From assembly GCA_030706735.1 (NCBI GenBank), contig JAUZNZ010000010.1:89277-153276 (forward strand): a DNA stretch of 64,000 nucleotides, read 5' to 3'. Below the pieces are notes generated by a model. The model ran no database searches, was not told where the DNA came from, and saw nothing but the letters and a program-made list of their open reading frames with translations. Source of the stretch: Bacteroidota bacterium. Lineage in GTDB: Bacteria; Bacteroidota; Bacteroidia; Chitinophagales; Chitinophagaceae. Of the stretch, positions 9,169 to 17,596 are shown in pieces (within the stretch, counting starts at the first letter, position 1; each line of letters opens with the position of its first letter). Position numbers and translations under genes: made by a program.

Positions 9169-9996
9169 ATGGGTCAGAAAACAAATCCTATCGGCGCCAG
9201 ATTGGGGATCATCCGCGGTTGGGAATCCAATTGGTATGGCAGCAAAAAAGATTATGCCTTCAAGTTGATCGAGGATAATAAGATCAGGACCTACCTGAAC
9301 GCTCGTATTAATAAAGGTGGGATCGCGAAGATCGTGATCGAACGTACCCTGAACAAGCTGATCGTGACCATCCATACCTCCAAGCCCGGGATCATCATCG
9401 GAAAGGGCGGCGGAGAAGTGGACCGCATCAAGGAGGAGTTGAAGAAGCTGACCGGCAAGGACGACGTCCAGATCAATATCCTGGAGATCCGCCGTCCGGA
9501 ACTGGACGCGAATATCGTCGGCGACACGATCGCCCGGCAGATCGAGAACCGTATCAATTACAAGCGCGCCATCAAGATGGCCATCGCTTCCGCCCTTCGT
9601 ATGGGCGCGGAAGGGATCAAGATAAAAGTGGCGGGCCGTTTGGGCGGCGCCGAGATCGCCCGAACCGAGGAGATCAAGCAGGGCCGTACGCCGTTGCATA
9701 CGCTCCGCATGGATATTGACTATGCGAACGTATTTGCTCTCACCGTATATGGCAAGATCGGCATCAAGGTGTGGATCTGTAAGGGCGAAGTGCTGGCCAA
9801 GAGGGATCTGAATCCCAACTTCGTCGGCGGCAAAACGGATGTAAGCGACCGCCGGGAGAGAAGGGACCACGAACATCATCGTGATGATCATCGCGATCGC
9901 CGTGGCGGCGGAGAGCGCAGAGGCGGCGGCGGTGGAGGCGGTGATAGAAGGATGCCGGGTGGCGGCGCTGGCAGGGCCGGACGGGATAGAAGATAG
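9169..9996 (+). CDS. rpsC: 30S ribosomal protein S3 with Arg/Gly/His-rich C-terminal tail
   Basis: 30S protein at the mRNA entry channel with helicase-like function. The 275 residues start [20 protein letters not shown] at 9169; an in-frame start at 9112 lies inside rplV and is rejected. The KH domain contains [15 protein letters not shown], followed by the normal C-terminal domain ending near [14 protein letters not shown]. After that comes an unusual tail of about 50 residues: first charged and His/Asp/Arg-rich, then a run of glycines mixed with arginines. Such low-complexity extensions are known in Bacteroidota S3, but this one is strikingly RGG-like. Confidence 0.96.
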   Translation: MGQKTNPIGARLGIIRGWESNWYGSKKDYAFKLIEDNKIRTYLNARINKGGIAKIVIERTLNKLIVTIHTSKPGIIIGKGGGEVDRIKEELKKLTGKDDVQINILEIRRPELDANIVGDTIARQIENRINYKRAIKMAIASALRMGAEGIKIKVAGRLGGAEIARTEEIKQGRTPLHTLRMDIDYANVFALTVYGKIGIKVWICKGEVLAKRDLNPNFVGGKTDVSDRRERRDHEHHRDDHRDRRGGGERRGGGGGGGDRRMPGGGAGRAGRDRR

Positions 9997-10052
9997 GATG
10001 CGGCAGCCTGAAGGAATAAAATGCATTTTTGAATTTTTCAAATTGACATAAG

Positions 10053-10487
10053 ATGTTACAACCGAAAAGAACAAAGCATAGGAAGGCACAAAAAGGACGC
10101 ATTCGTGAAACGGCCAAGAGAGGCAGCACGATCGCCTTCGGTTCTTATGCTTTGAAGGCGATGGAAGCGATCTGGCTGACCAACAGGCAGCTGGAAGCGG
10201 CCCGCCAGGCCCTTACCCGCGCGATGAAGCGTGAGGGCAATGTCTGGATCCGCGTCTTCCCCGATAAGCCGATCACGAAGAAGCCGCTGGAAGTGAGGAT
10301 GGGTAAGGGTAAGGGCAACCCTGAGTATTGGGCGGCGGTCGTGGAGCCGGGTCGCATCCTGTTCGAGGCCGATGGCGTTCCCGAAGCGGTCGCCAAGGAG
10401 GCGTTGGAACTTGCGGCGCAGAAACTCCCGATCAAGACGAAGTTCATCGTCCGCAGGGATGTGGTCGCCTTCGTAGCTGCCAAATAA
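10053..10487 (+). CDS. rplP: 50S ribosomal protein L16
   Basis: Late-assembling 50S protein that positions A-site tRNA. The 144 residues start [16 protein letters not shown] and include [18 protein letters not shown] and [21 protein letters not shown] 56-base spacer separates it from rpsC, slightly longer than elsewhere in the cluster. Confidence 0.97.
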   Translation: MLQPKRTKHRKAQKGRIRETAKRGSTIAFGSYALKAMEAIWLTNRQLEAARQALTRAMKREGNVWIRVFPDKPITKKPLEVRMGKGKGNPEYWAAVVEPGRILFEADGVPEAVAKEALELAAQKLPIKTKFIVRRDVVAFVAAK

Positions 10488-10509
10488 ATAAGAATTGAAA
10501 ATATTTACC

Positions 10510-10758
10510 ATGTCAAAGAGAATTGATTTTGTCAAGAGCATCCAGGGCCTGAATGAGTCGGACCTGCAGTCGCGTATCAAGGAAGACGAACTGCGCCTGA
10601 AGAAGCTGGAGTTTACGCATGCGATCTCTCCGCTGGAGAACCCGATGAGCATTCGGGCGCTGAGGAAGGATATCGCCAGGCTCAAGACGGCGCTTGCACA
10701 GAAGGCGGCAAGCCAGGAGGGCAAGGCTGCCGGCGCGAAGCTGCAAGCGGCAGGTTAG
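10510..10758 (+). CDS. rpmC: 50S ribosomal protein L29 with short C-terminal extension
   Basis: Helical 50S protein near the tunnel exit. I chose ATG 10510 ([19 protein letters not shown]...); an upstream TTG at 10495 in the same frame is less likely. The 82 residues include the family core [34 protein letters not shown]. About 16-18 extra Ala/Gly/Lys-rich residues follow, making it longer than the usual 60-70. Confidence 0.93.
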   Translation: MSKRIDFVKSIQGLNESDLQSRIKEDELRLKKLEFTHAISPLENPMSIRALRKDIARLKTALAQKAASQEGKAAGAKLQAAG

Positions 10759-10790
10759 GCTATCAAATGGTTTGGAATTTATAAGTATAT

Positions 10791-10815
10791 GGCCTGAAGC
10801 TCGCAGCTTGAGGCC
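10791..10815 (+). repeat. AGCT-type palindromic hairpin between rpmC and rpsQ
   Basis: 10791-10801 pairs with 10805-10815 with one mismatch (10 of 11 bp), closing a 3-base loop. It lies 17 bases before the rpsQ ATG and resembles the hairpin before rplN. No T run follows, so it is not a terminator. Confidence 0.55.
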
Positions 10816-10831
10816 CAAAAAACTCAGAACA

Positions 10832-11089
10832 ATGGTTGAAAGAAATTTGCGCAAGACAAGGATCGGAGTGGTGAAGAGCAACAAGATGGAAAAGACCATC
10901 ACGGTGACCGTGGAAAGGAAAGTGAAACACCCGATCTATGGAAAGTTCGTCAAGAAGACGACAAGTTTCCACGCTCATGATGAAAAGAATGAGTGCACGG
11001 TGGGCGACGTGGTGAAGATCATGGAAAGCCGCCCGTTGAGCAAGACCAAGCGCTGGCGCCTGGTGGAAGTGATCGAAAAGGCCAAATAG
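10832..11089 (+). CDS. rpsQ: 30S ribosomal protein S17
   Basis: Primary 16S-binding protein of OB-fold type. The 85 residues start [19 protein letters not shown] at 10832; a longer frame from 10694 runs inside rpmC and is rejected. The motif [19 protein letters not shown] and the C-terminal [15 protein letters not shown] are diagnostic. A palindromic element precedes the start. Confidence 0.96.
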   Translation: MVERNLRKTRIGVVKSNKMEKTITVTVERKVKHPIYGKFVKKTTSFHAHDEKNECTVGDVVKIMESRPLSKTKRWRLVEVIEKAK

Positions 11090-11115
11090 GCGTAGTATAG
11101 AATTAATAAAGAAAT

Positions 11116-11152
11116 TTCAAGCTTGCGACTTGCGGCTTGAAGCTAAAAGCTC
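11116..11152 (+). repeat. AGCT-type palindromic element between rpsQ and rplN
   Basis: TTCAAGC (11116-11122) pairs with GCTTGAA (11135-11141). The segment continues with AGCTAAAAGCT at 11141-11151, just before the rplN ATG. A second AGCTAAAAGCT lies at 11530-11540, between rplN and rplX. Confidence 0.5.
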
Positions 11153-11157
11153 AAAAA

Positions 11158-11526
11158 ATGATCCAGCAAGAAAGCAGATTGAATGTAGCTGATAACAGTG
11201 GCGCGAAAGAAGTGTTATGCATCCGCGTATTGGGCAATAGTGGACAGGATTACGCCCATATCGGCGACAAGATCGTGGTAACTGTGAAAGACGCCCTCCC
11301 TTCCGGCGGTATCAAGAAGGGAACGGTGACCAAGGCGGTGATCGTTCGCACGAAGAACAAGCTGCGCCGCAAGGACGGCTCTTATATCGCCTTCGACGAC
11401 AATGCCGTCGTACTGCTGAACCAGGCCGACGAGCCCCGCGGCACACGTATCTTCGGGCCGGTGGCCAGAGAGTTGCGCGACAAAGGGTACATGAAGATCA
11501 TTTCCCTGGCGCCGGAAGTATTATAG
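11158..11526 (+). CDS. rplN: 50S ribosomal protein L14
   Basis: 50S protein at the subunit interface. The 122 residues, starting [19 protein letters not shown] at 11158, are exactly the usual family length, which decides against the upstream ATG at 11137. The motif [28 protein letters not shown] is diagnostic. In many bacteria this gene begins the spc operon; here no separate promoter is evident. Confidence 0.97.
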   Translation: MIQQESRLNVADNSGAKEVLCIRVLGNSGQDYAHIGDKIVVTVKDALPSGGIKKGTVTKAVIVRTKNKLRRKDGSYIAFDDNAVVLLNQADEPRGTRIFGPVARELRDKGYMKIISLAPEVL

Positions 11527-11546
11527 AACAGCTAAAAGCTAAATAA

Positions 11547-11885
11547 ATGAGTAACCGATTCAAACCGAAGTTCAACATCAAGAAAGGCGATAACGTAGTC
11601 GTGATCGCCGGTGACGATAAGGATCCCGGAAAGGCCAGGAAGGTCCTGAATATCTATCCGGACGAATCCATGGTGCTGGTTGAAGGCGTGAATATCGTCA
11701 CCAAGCATACGAAGCCTTCCGCCCAGAACACGAAGGGCGGGATCGTGAAGAAAGAAGCCAAGATCCACATCTCCAACGTGCAGTTGTGGGATGCCAAATC
11801 GGGCAGCGGCAGCAAGATCAGTCGTTCGAGGGAGAACGGGAAATTAGTTCGCATCGCTAAAAAATCAGGGGAGGTCATTAAATGA
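11547..11885 (+). CDS. rplX: 50S ribosomal protein L24
   Basis: Assembly-initiator protein of the 50S. The 112 residues contain the KOW motif [23 protein letters not shown]. Its last codon and stop overlap the rplE start by 4 bases (ATGA), indicating translational coupling. Confidence 0.96.
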   Translation: MSNRFKPKFNIKKGDNVVVIAGDDKDPGKARKVLNIYPDESMVLVEGVNIVTKHTKPSAQNTKGGIVKKEAKIHISNVQLWDAKSGSGSKISRSRENGKLVRIAKKSGEVIK

Positions 11886-12451
11886 GCACTGAGAAATACA
11901 TTCCGCGTCTGGCAGACAAGTACAAGAAGGAAGTTGTACCTGCCCTAATGAAGAAGTTCGGCTATACATCCATCATGCAGGCGCCGAAACTGGAGAAGAT
12001 ATGCCTCAACCGCGGCGTAAACGGCGCGGTGACGGATAAGAAGCTGGTGGAGGTTTCCCTGGACGAGTTGACGCTGATCACGGGCCAGAAGGCCGTCTCG
12101 ACGCTGTCTAAGAAAGATATTTCCAACTTCAAGCTCCGTAAGGCCATGCCGATCGGCGCGAGGGTGACCCTGCGTGGAGTGAAGATGTACGAGTTCCTGG
12201 ATCGCCTGGTATCCACGGCGCTGCCGCGTGTGCGCGACTTCAAAGGCGTGAACGAGAAATCATTCGACGGCCGCGGGAACTATACGATGGGCATTACCGA
12301 GCAGATCATCTTTCCGGAAGTGGACATCGACAAGGTGAACAAGATCACCGGCATGGACATTACGTTCGTGACGACCGCTAATACCAACGAAGAGGCATTC
12401 GAACTGTTGAAAGAACTGGGTATGCCCTTCCGCAACGCTAAAAAAGATTAA
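11882..12451 (+). CDS. rplE: 50S ribosomal protein L5
   Basis: 5S rRNA-binding protein of the central protuberance. The 189 residues include [22 protein letters not shown], the GARVTLRG segment and [20 protein letters not shown]. The start overlaps the rplX stop. Confidence 0.97.
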   Translation: MSTEKYIPRLADKYKKEVVPALMKKFGYTSIMQAPKLEKICLNRGVNGAVTDKKLVEVSLDELTLITGQKAVSTLSKKDISNFKLRKAMPIGARVTLRGVKMYEFLDRLVSTALPRVRDFKGVNEKSFDGRGNYTMGITEQIIFPEVDIDKVNKITGMDITFVTTANTNEEAFELLKELGMPFRNAKKD

Positions 12452-12472
12452 CACTTAAAAATTCGATAACTC

Positions 12473-12742
12473 ATGGCTAAAGAGTCAGTAAAGGCCAGAC
12501 AAAGGAAAAGGGAAGCATTATCGGTCAAATTTGCCGAGAAACGCGCCGCTTTAAAGGCCGCAGGAGATTATAAGGCATTGGACCTGCTGCCCCGGAACTC
12601 GTCTCCGGTACGTCTGCATAATCGTTGCCAGTTGACCGGCCGGCCCAGGGGATATATCCGTTATTTCGGGATCTCCAGGGTGATCTTCCGGGACATGGCC
12701 CTGCAAGGCAAGATACCGGGGGTCAGAAAGGCGAGCTGGTAA
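12473..12742 (+). CDS. rpsN: 30S ribosomal protein S14 (zinc-free type)
   Basis: 30S head protein. The 89 residues include [33 protein letters not shown] and the C-terminal GVRKASW. No CxxC pair is present, so this is the long zinc-independent form rather than the short zinc-ribbon type. Confidence 0.97.
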   Translation: MAKESVKARQRKREALSVKFAEKRAALKAAGDYKALDLLPRNSSPVRLHNRCQLTGRPRGYIRYFGISRVIFRDMALQGKIPGVRKASW

Positions 12743-12798
12743 GCCCGTCTCCGTGGCCGTATGACAATCAATTAGATCAAAAATTTAACAGTATAAAC

Positions 12799-13197
12799 AT
12801 GGTTACTGATCCTATAGCAGATTTTCTGACAAGAATCCGCAATGCGCAGATGGCGAACCACCGTATCGTCGAGATACCGGCGTCCAACCTGAAAAAGCGC
12901 ATGACCGAGATCCTGTATGATAAGGGGTATATCCTCAAGTACAAGTTCGAGGACGACAGCAAGCAGGGCGTCATCAAGATCGCGTTGAAATACGATCCGT
13001 CCAGCAAAGAGCCGGCTATCAAGTCACTCGAAAGGGTGAGCCGTCCCGGTCTGAGGCAGTATGCCAGCCCTGCCGAGTTCAAGCGCGTGAAGAATGGCCT
13101 TGGCGTGGCGATCATTTCCACTTCGAAGGGCGTGATGACGGATAAAGAGGCCAAGACCCAGAATGTGGGCGGAGAGGTCCTTTGTTACGTTTATTAA
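12799..13197 (+). CDS. rpsH: 30S ribosomal protein S8
   Basis: 16S-binding protein and, in enterobacteria, the spc-operon repressor. The 132 residues start [19 protein letters not shown] at 12799 and match the usual length; an in-frame start inside rpsN at 12625 is rejected. The C-terminal [26 protein letters not shown] signature is clear. Confidence 0.97.
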   Translation: MVTDPIADFLTRIRNAQMANHRIVEIPASNLKKRMTEILYDKGYILKYKFEDDSKQGVIKIALKYDPSSKEPAIKSLERVSRPGLRQYASPAEFKRVKNGLGVAIISTSKGVMTDKEAKTQNVGGEVLCYVY

Positions 13198-13218
13198 ACA
13201 GTAAAATCGTAAAGTATT

Positions 13219-13773
13219 ATGTCTCGTATAGGTAAAAAACCGGTGACGCTCCCCAAGGGAGTGACGGTGACGGTAGGATCGGACAACGTGATCGTGGTCA
13301 AGGGGCCGAAGGGTGAATTGAAGCAGGCCATCGACCGGGATATCACCGTGGAAATAAAGGACGACCAGGTGGAATTCGGCCGCCCTACAGACCAGATCCG
13401 CCATCGTGCGCTGCACGGGCTGTACCGTTCGCTTGCTTCCAATATGGTGAAGGGCGTTACGGAAGGATATAAAAGACAGCTGGAGCTGATCGGCGTGGGT
13501 TTCAAGGCCTCCAACCAGGGTAACCTCCTGGACCTGGCCCTCGGTTATTCACATAACATCATTTTCGAGATCCCGAAAGAGCTGAAATTGGCTACCGCGC
13601 AGGAAAAAGGCGAGAACCCCAAGATCACGCTCGAAGGCGTCGACAAGCAGCTTATCGGTCAGGTGGCCGCCAAGATCCGTGGCCTGCGCAAGCCTGAACC
13701 GTACAAGGGCAAGGGCGTTCGTTATGTTGGTGAGATCGTCCGTAAGAAGGCGGGTAAAGCGGCCGGCAAATAA
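13219..13773 (+). CDS. rplF: 50S ribosomal protein L6
   Basis: 50S protein near the factor-binding site. The 184 residues begin MSRIGKKPVTLPKGV and include GPKGELKQAI and the C-terminal RKPEPYKGKGVRYVGE motif. Standard length and order. Confidence 0.97.
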   Translation: MSRIGKKPVTLPKGVTVTVGSDNVIVVKGPKGELKQAIDRDITVEIKDDQVEFGRPTDQIRHRALHGLYRSLASNMVKGVTEGYKRQLELIGVGFKASNQGNLLDLALGYSHNIIFEIPKELKLATAQEKGENPKITLEGVDKQLIGQVAAKIRGLRKPEPYKGKGVRYVGEIVRKKAGKAAGK

Positions 13774-13828
13774 TCATCCCCATTAACAGGCGCTCCGGCC
13801 AGGGCAGGGGCGCTGAAAACAAGATAAT

Positions 13829-14182
13829 ATGGATACGAAAGCACTCAGGAGACAGAAGATCAGGCACGGCATCCGCCGGAAGATCAACGGCATCGGGCAG
13901 AAGCCCAGGTTGTCCGTGTTCAGGAGCAACAGCGACATCTATGTCCAGCTGATCGACGACGACAAGAGCCTGACCCTTGCCTCTGCATCATCCCGCGACA
14001 AGGAGTTCGCAGGACAAAAATCGACCAAGGTGGAAAAGAGCAAACTGGTCGGCGCAGCCATCGCCAGAAAGGCGGCGGAACTTGGTTTGACCGAAGTGAC
14101 CTTCGACCGCGGCGGATACCTGTATCATGGCCGGGTGAAGGCGGTTGCGGACGGAGCGCGCGAGGGCGGATTGAAATTCTAA
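13829..14182 (+). CDS. rplR: 50S ribosomal protein L18
   Basis: 5S rRNA-binding protein. The 117 residues include RRKINGIGQKPRLSVFRSN and the C-terminal FDRGGYLYHGRVKAVADGAREGGLKF. A 55-base spacer separates it from rplF. Confidence 0.96.
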   Translation: MDTKALRRQKIRHGIRRKINGIGQKPRLSVFRSNSDIYVQLIDDDKSLTLASASSRDKEFAGQKSTKVEKSKLVGAAIARKAAELGLTEVTFDRGGYLYHGRVKAVADGAREGGLKF

Positions 14183-14212
14183 TTTCTAAATCGTAATTCG
14201 TAAATAGTTACA

Positions 14213-14731
14213 ATGTCAAAAGCAATCTTAAACAGAGTTAAAGCCGGCGACCTGGAGTTGAAGGAGAAGGTAGTGGCTATCAATCGCGTGGTCAAGACGA
14301 CGAAGGGCGGGCGTGCTTTCAGCTTCTCCGCACTGGTCGTGGTGGGCAACGAGAACGGGGTGGTCGGCCATGGGCTCGGAAAGGCCAAGGAAGTGCAGGA
14401 AGCCATCACCAAAGGGATCGAGGACGCCAAGAAGAACCTGATCAAGGTTCCCGTCATGCATGGCACCATCCCGCATGACCAGCTCGCCAAGGAAGGCGCC
14501 GCCAAGGTGCTGATCAAACCCGCGGCACATGGTACGGGCGTTATCGCCGGAGGCAGCATGCGCGCCGTGCTGGAAAGCGCAGGCGTAACGGACGTGCTGG
14601 CGAAATCCCTCGGCTCCGCCAACCCGCATAATGTCGTGAAAGCGACTTTCAAGGCGCTGGCGATGTTGAGAGAACCGCTGCAGGTGTCCAGGACACGGCA
14701 TTTATCATTAAAGAAAGTCTTCAACGGATAA
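14213..14731 (+). CDS. rpsE: 30S ribosomal protein S5
   Basis: 30S protein involved in decoding fidelity and mRNA entry. The 172 residues include [27 protein letters not shown] N-terminal sequence (here [12 protein letters not shown]), [14 protein letters not shown] and the C-terminal [16 protein letters not shown]. Confidence 0.97.
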   Translation: MSKAILNRVKAGDLELKEKVVAINRVVKTTKGGRAFSFSALVVVGNENGVVGHGLGKAKEVQEAITKGIEDAKKNLIKVPVMHGTIPHDQLAKEGAAKVLIKPAAHGTGVIAGGSMRAVLESAGVTDVLAKSLGSANPHNVVKATFKALAMLREPLQVSRTRHLSLKKVFNG

Positions 14732-14742
14732 AATCTTTAAGT

Positions 14743-14931
14743 ATGGGAAAGATCAGGATCACGCAGGTAAAGAGCGGTATCGATAGACCGGAACGTCAGA
14801 AATTGACGCTCAAGGCGCTCGGCCTGAAAAAGATGCACGCCAGCCGGGAAGTGGAAGCGACCCCGCAGGTGCTTGGAATGGTACGTAAGGTGGAACACCT
14901 GGTAAAGGTGGAAAACGTTAAAAACAAATAA
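14743..14931 (+). CDS. rpmD: 50S ribosomal protein L30
   Basis: Small 50S protein of 62 residues, starting MGKIRITQVKSGIDRPERQK, with the core LKALGLKKMHASREVEATPQVLGMVRKV. It lies 1 base before rplO. Confidence 0.96.
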   Translation: MGKIRITQVKSGIDRPERQKLTLKALGLKKMHASREVEATPQVLGMVRKVEHLVKVENVKNK

Positions 14932-14932
14932 A

Positions 14933-15382
14933 ATGAACTTACATTCGATCAAGCCTGCCAAGGGCGCTACGCATAAAAAGAAACGTTTGGGACGCGGTGA
15001 AGCTTCCGGTAAGGGGGGCACATCCACCAAGGGCAACAAGGGCGGCCAGAGCCGTGCCGGTTACCAGCGCAAAATGGCGCACGAGGGCGGCCAGATGCCG
15101 ATCCAGCGCCGGTTGCCCAAACGCGGGTTCAAGAATATTCATCGCATCGAGTACAAGGTCTTCAACCTCGGTCAGATCGACCAGCTCGCGGAGAAGTACG
15201 GCATCACGGAGTTTTCTACGGAGAACCTGTATATCAACGGATTGATCGGCCAGACGGACAAGGTGAAAGTGCTCGGCAACGGCGAGCTGAAGAAGAAGCT
15301 CAACTTCAAGGTCAGTGCAGTGAGCGAAAAGGCGAAAACAGCCATCGAAGGACTGGGTGGAACGATCGAGATTCTGAAGTAA
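14933..15382 (+). CDS. rplO: 50S ribosomal protein L15
   Basis: Late 50S assembly protein. The 149 residues begin MNLHSIKPAKGATHKKKRLGRG and contain the glycine-rich KGNKGGQSRAGYQRKMAHEGGQMPIQRRLPKRGF region. It precedes secY, as in most bacteria. Confidence 0.97.
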   Translation: MNLHSIKPAKGATHKKKRLGRGEASGKGGTSTKGNKGGQSRAGYQRKMAHEGGQMPIQRRLPKRGFKNIHRIEYKVFNLGQIDQLAEKYGITEFSTENLYINGLIGQTDKVKVLGNGELKKKLNFKVSAVSEKAKTAIEGLGGTIEILK

Positions 15383-15420
15383 TTTTTGTGTAACTTGCAT
15401 AGACGCATATACCACATTCC

Positions 15421-16755
15421 GTGAAGAAATTTATTCAAACACTTAGAAATATCTGGAGCATCGAGGATTTGAGGAGCAAGATTCTTGTGACGCTCTCGCT
15501 GATATTCGTATACCGTATCGGTACCTTCATCGTGTTGCCCGGGATCGACGCCAATAAGTTAAGTGCGCTTAGCGGTGCAAAGACCGGGGCGCTTGGCCTG
15601 ATCGATGCGTTTTCCGGGGGCGCCTTCTCACAGGCTTCCATACTGGCGCTCGGGATCATGCCCTATATCTCGGCGTCCATCTTCATGCAGCTCATGACGA
15701 TCCTCGTTCCGCAAATGCAGAAAGTGCAGAAGGAAGGGGAAAGCGGACAGAAAAAGATCAATCAATGGACCCGCTATCTGACGGTGATCGTCACCTTCGT
15801 GCAGGCCTATGCATACGTCACTTACCTGAAGAGCCTAGGTAAGGATGCGGTGCTGGATTCGTTCAGCACGTATTTCTGGCTTACGACGCCCATTTTGCTG
15901 ACGGCAGGCACCCTGTTCGTCATGTGGCTCGGTGAAAAGATCACCGATAAAGGGTTGGGGAATGGAACCTCGCTGATCATCATGATCGGCATCCTCGCCC
16001 GTTTTCCAAGAAGCATCCAGCAGGAATGGGATGCCAAACTGGCCATCGGCAGCGGAGGTATCCTGATCTTCGTCATCGAGGTCGCCATCATGGTGGCCAT
16101 TATCATGGGCCTGATCGTACTCATCCAGGGCGTGCGCAAGGTGCCCGTGAACTACGCCAAGCAGATCATCGGGAACCGGCAGTTCGGGGGCGCCCGCCAG
16201 TTCCTCCCCCTCAAAGTGAATGCCGCCGGCGTCATGCCGATCATTTTTGCGCAGGCCATTATGTTCCTGCCTACTATTTTCGCCAATTTCGACTCTACAA
16301 AGGGTATCGCCAGAATATTCTCCGATCCGCGTGATGTCGTCCATATGATCTTTTATGGCGTCGTCGTGATCGGCTTCACCTTCCTCTATACGGCACTTAT
16401 TTTCAATCCCAAGCAGATCGCCGACGACCTGAAACGCAATAACGGGTTCATTCCGGGCGTAAAGCCCGGCCAGCCCACCGCGGACTATATCGGGTCGGTC
16501 ATGGATAAGATCACGTTGCCGGGAGCCTTCCTCCTTGGGATCGTGGGTATCCTGCCGGGCTTTGCCCAACGGCTGAATGTCACCCAGGGATTCGCCTCCT
16601 TTTTCGGCGGCACGTCCTTGCTGATCATGGTGGCTGTTATCCTGGACTCGCTGCAGCAGATCGAAACCCAGCTGCTGATGCGCCAGTACGACGGTCTCAT
16701 GAAGAGCGGGAGGATACAGGGACGTCAATCCTCCGTATCCAACGCGGTGATCTAG
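15421..16755 (+). CDS. secY: Protein translocase subunit SecY
   Basis: Channel subunit of the Sec translocon in the inner membrane. The 444 residues begin with GTG at 15421 (MKKFIQTLRNIWSIEDLR...). I see about ten hydrophobic segments, the plug/TM2 region GIMPYISASIFMQL, the cytosolic loop QGVRKVPVNYAKQIIG and the C-terminal QLLMRQYDGLMKSGRIQGR. It ends the protein-export part of the spc cluster. Confidence 0.97.
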   Translation: MKKFIQTLRNIWSIEDLRSKILVTLSLIFVYRIGTFIVLPGIDANKLSALSGAKTGALGLIDAFSGGAFSQASILALGIMPYISASIFMQLMTILVPQMQKVQKEGESGQKKINQWTRYLTVIVTFVQAYAYVTYLKSLGKDAVLDSFSTYFWLTTPILLTAGTLFVMWLGEKITDKGLGNGTSLIIMIGILARFPRSIQQEWDAKLAIGSGGILIFVIEVAIMVAIIMGLIVLIQGVRKVPVNYAKQIIGNRQFGGARQFLPLKVNAAGVMPIIFAQAIMFLPTIFANFDSTKGIARIFSDPRDVVHMIFYGVVVIGFTFLYTALIFNPKQIADDLKRNNGFIPGVKPGQPTADYIGSVMDKITLPGAFLLGIVGILPGFAQRLNVTQGFASFFGGTSLLIMVAVILDSLQQIETQLLMRQYDGLMKSGRIQGRQSSVSNAVI

Positions 16756-16778
16756 TCGGGAAATGCATATTTCGGATC

Positions 16779-17576
16779 ATGATCCACTACAAAACAAAGG
16801 AAGAGATTGCCTTGATGCGTGAAAGCGCTCTGCTCGTGAGTCGTACCCTCACGGAAGTGGCAAAGGTGCTGAGGCCGGGCGTCACGACCTTACGATTGGA
16901 CAGCCTGGTGGCCGAATTTATCCGGGACCACGGGGGCGTTCCTTCCTTTCTTCATTACCGTGGTTATCCATTCAATTCCTGTATGTCCGTCAATGACGTG
17001 GTCGTTCATGGCTTCCCAAATGAGGAGCCGTTGCGCGAGGGCGATATCCTGACCGTGGATATCGGCGTGGTCAAGAATGGCTACCATGGGGATCACGCAT
17101 ATACCTTTGCGATCGGCGATCCCGGAGCAGAAGTGCGTCAATTGATCCGGGTAACCAAAGAGTCACTCTACAAGGGCATCGAGCATGCCGTGGCCGGCGC
17201 CCGTGTGGGCGATATTGCCTTTGCGATCCAGGAACACACCGAAAAAAAATACGGATACGGAGTAGTGCGTGAACTGGTCGGGCACGGCCTCGGCAGGCAG
17301 CTGCACGAAGACCCGCAGGTACCCAATTATGGTCGCCGGGGCACCTTGCAAAAATTAAAAGAAGGGCTCGTCCTGGCCATCGAACCGATGATCAATCTGG
17401 GCAAGCGCGATATTTACACGGAGAGCGACGGATGGACGGTGCGCACGGCGGACCACAAGGCCTCCGTCCATTTCGAGCATGACGTATGCGTACAAAAAGG
17501 AAAGGCCGATATCCTGTCGGACTATTCCATCATCGAAGCGGCGGAAGCAGCCAACCCGGAACTTTTCACCGAATAA
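16779..17576 (+). CDS. map: Type I methionine aminopeptidase
   Basis: Cytosolic metalloenzyme that removes the initiator methionine from nascent proteins. The 265 residues carry all ligands of the pita-bread fold: His77 (VVHGFP), Asp94 (VDIGV), Asp105 (YHGDHAY), His169 (GHGLGR), His176, Glu202 (AIEPM) and Glu233 (HFEHD). It follows secY by 23 bases, the normal order. No N-terminal zinc-finger extension is present. Unusually, infA and the alpha operon do not follow. Confidence 0.96.
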   Translation: MIHYKTKEEIALMRESALLVSRTLTEVAKVLRPGVTTLRLDSLVAEFIRDHGGVPSFLHYRGYPFNSCMSVNDVVVHGFPNEEPLREGDILTVDIGVVKNGYHGDHAYTFAIGDPGAEVRQLIRVTKESLYKGIEHAVAGARVGDIAFAIQEHTEKKYGYGVVRELVGHGLGRQLHEDPQVPNYGRRGTLQKLKEGLVLAIEPMINLGKRDIYTESDGWTVRTADHKASVHFEHDVCVQKGKADILSDYSIIEAAEAANPELFTE

Positions 17577-17596
17577 CCTCATTATCCACTTATCGG

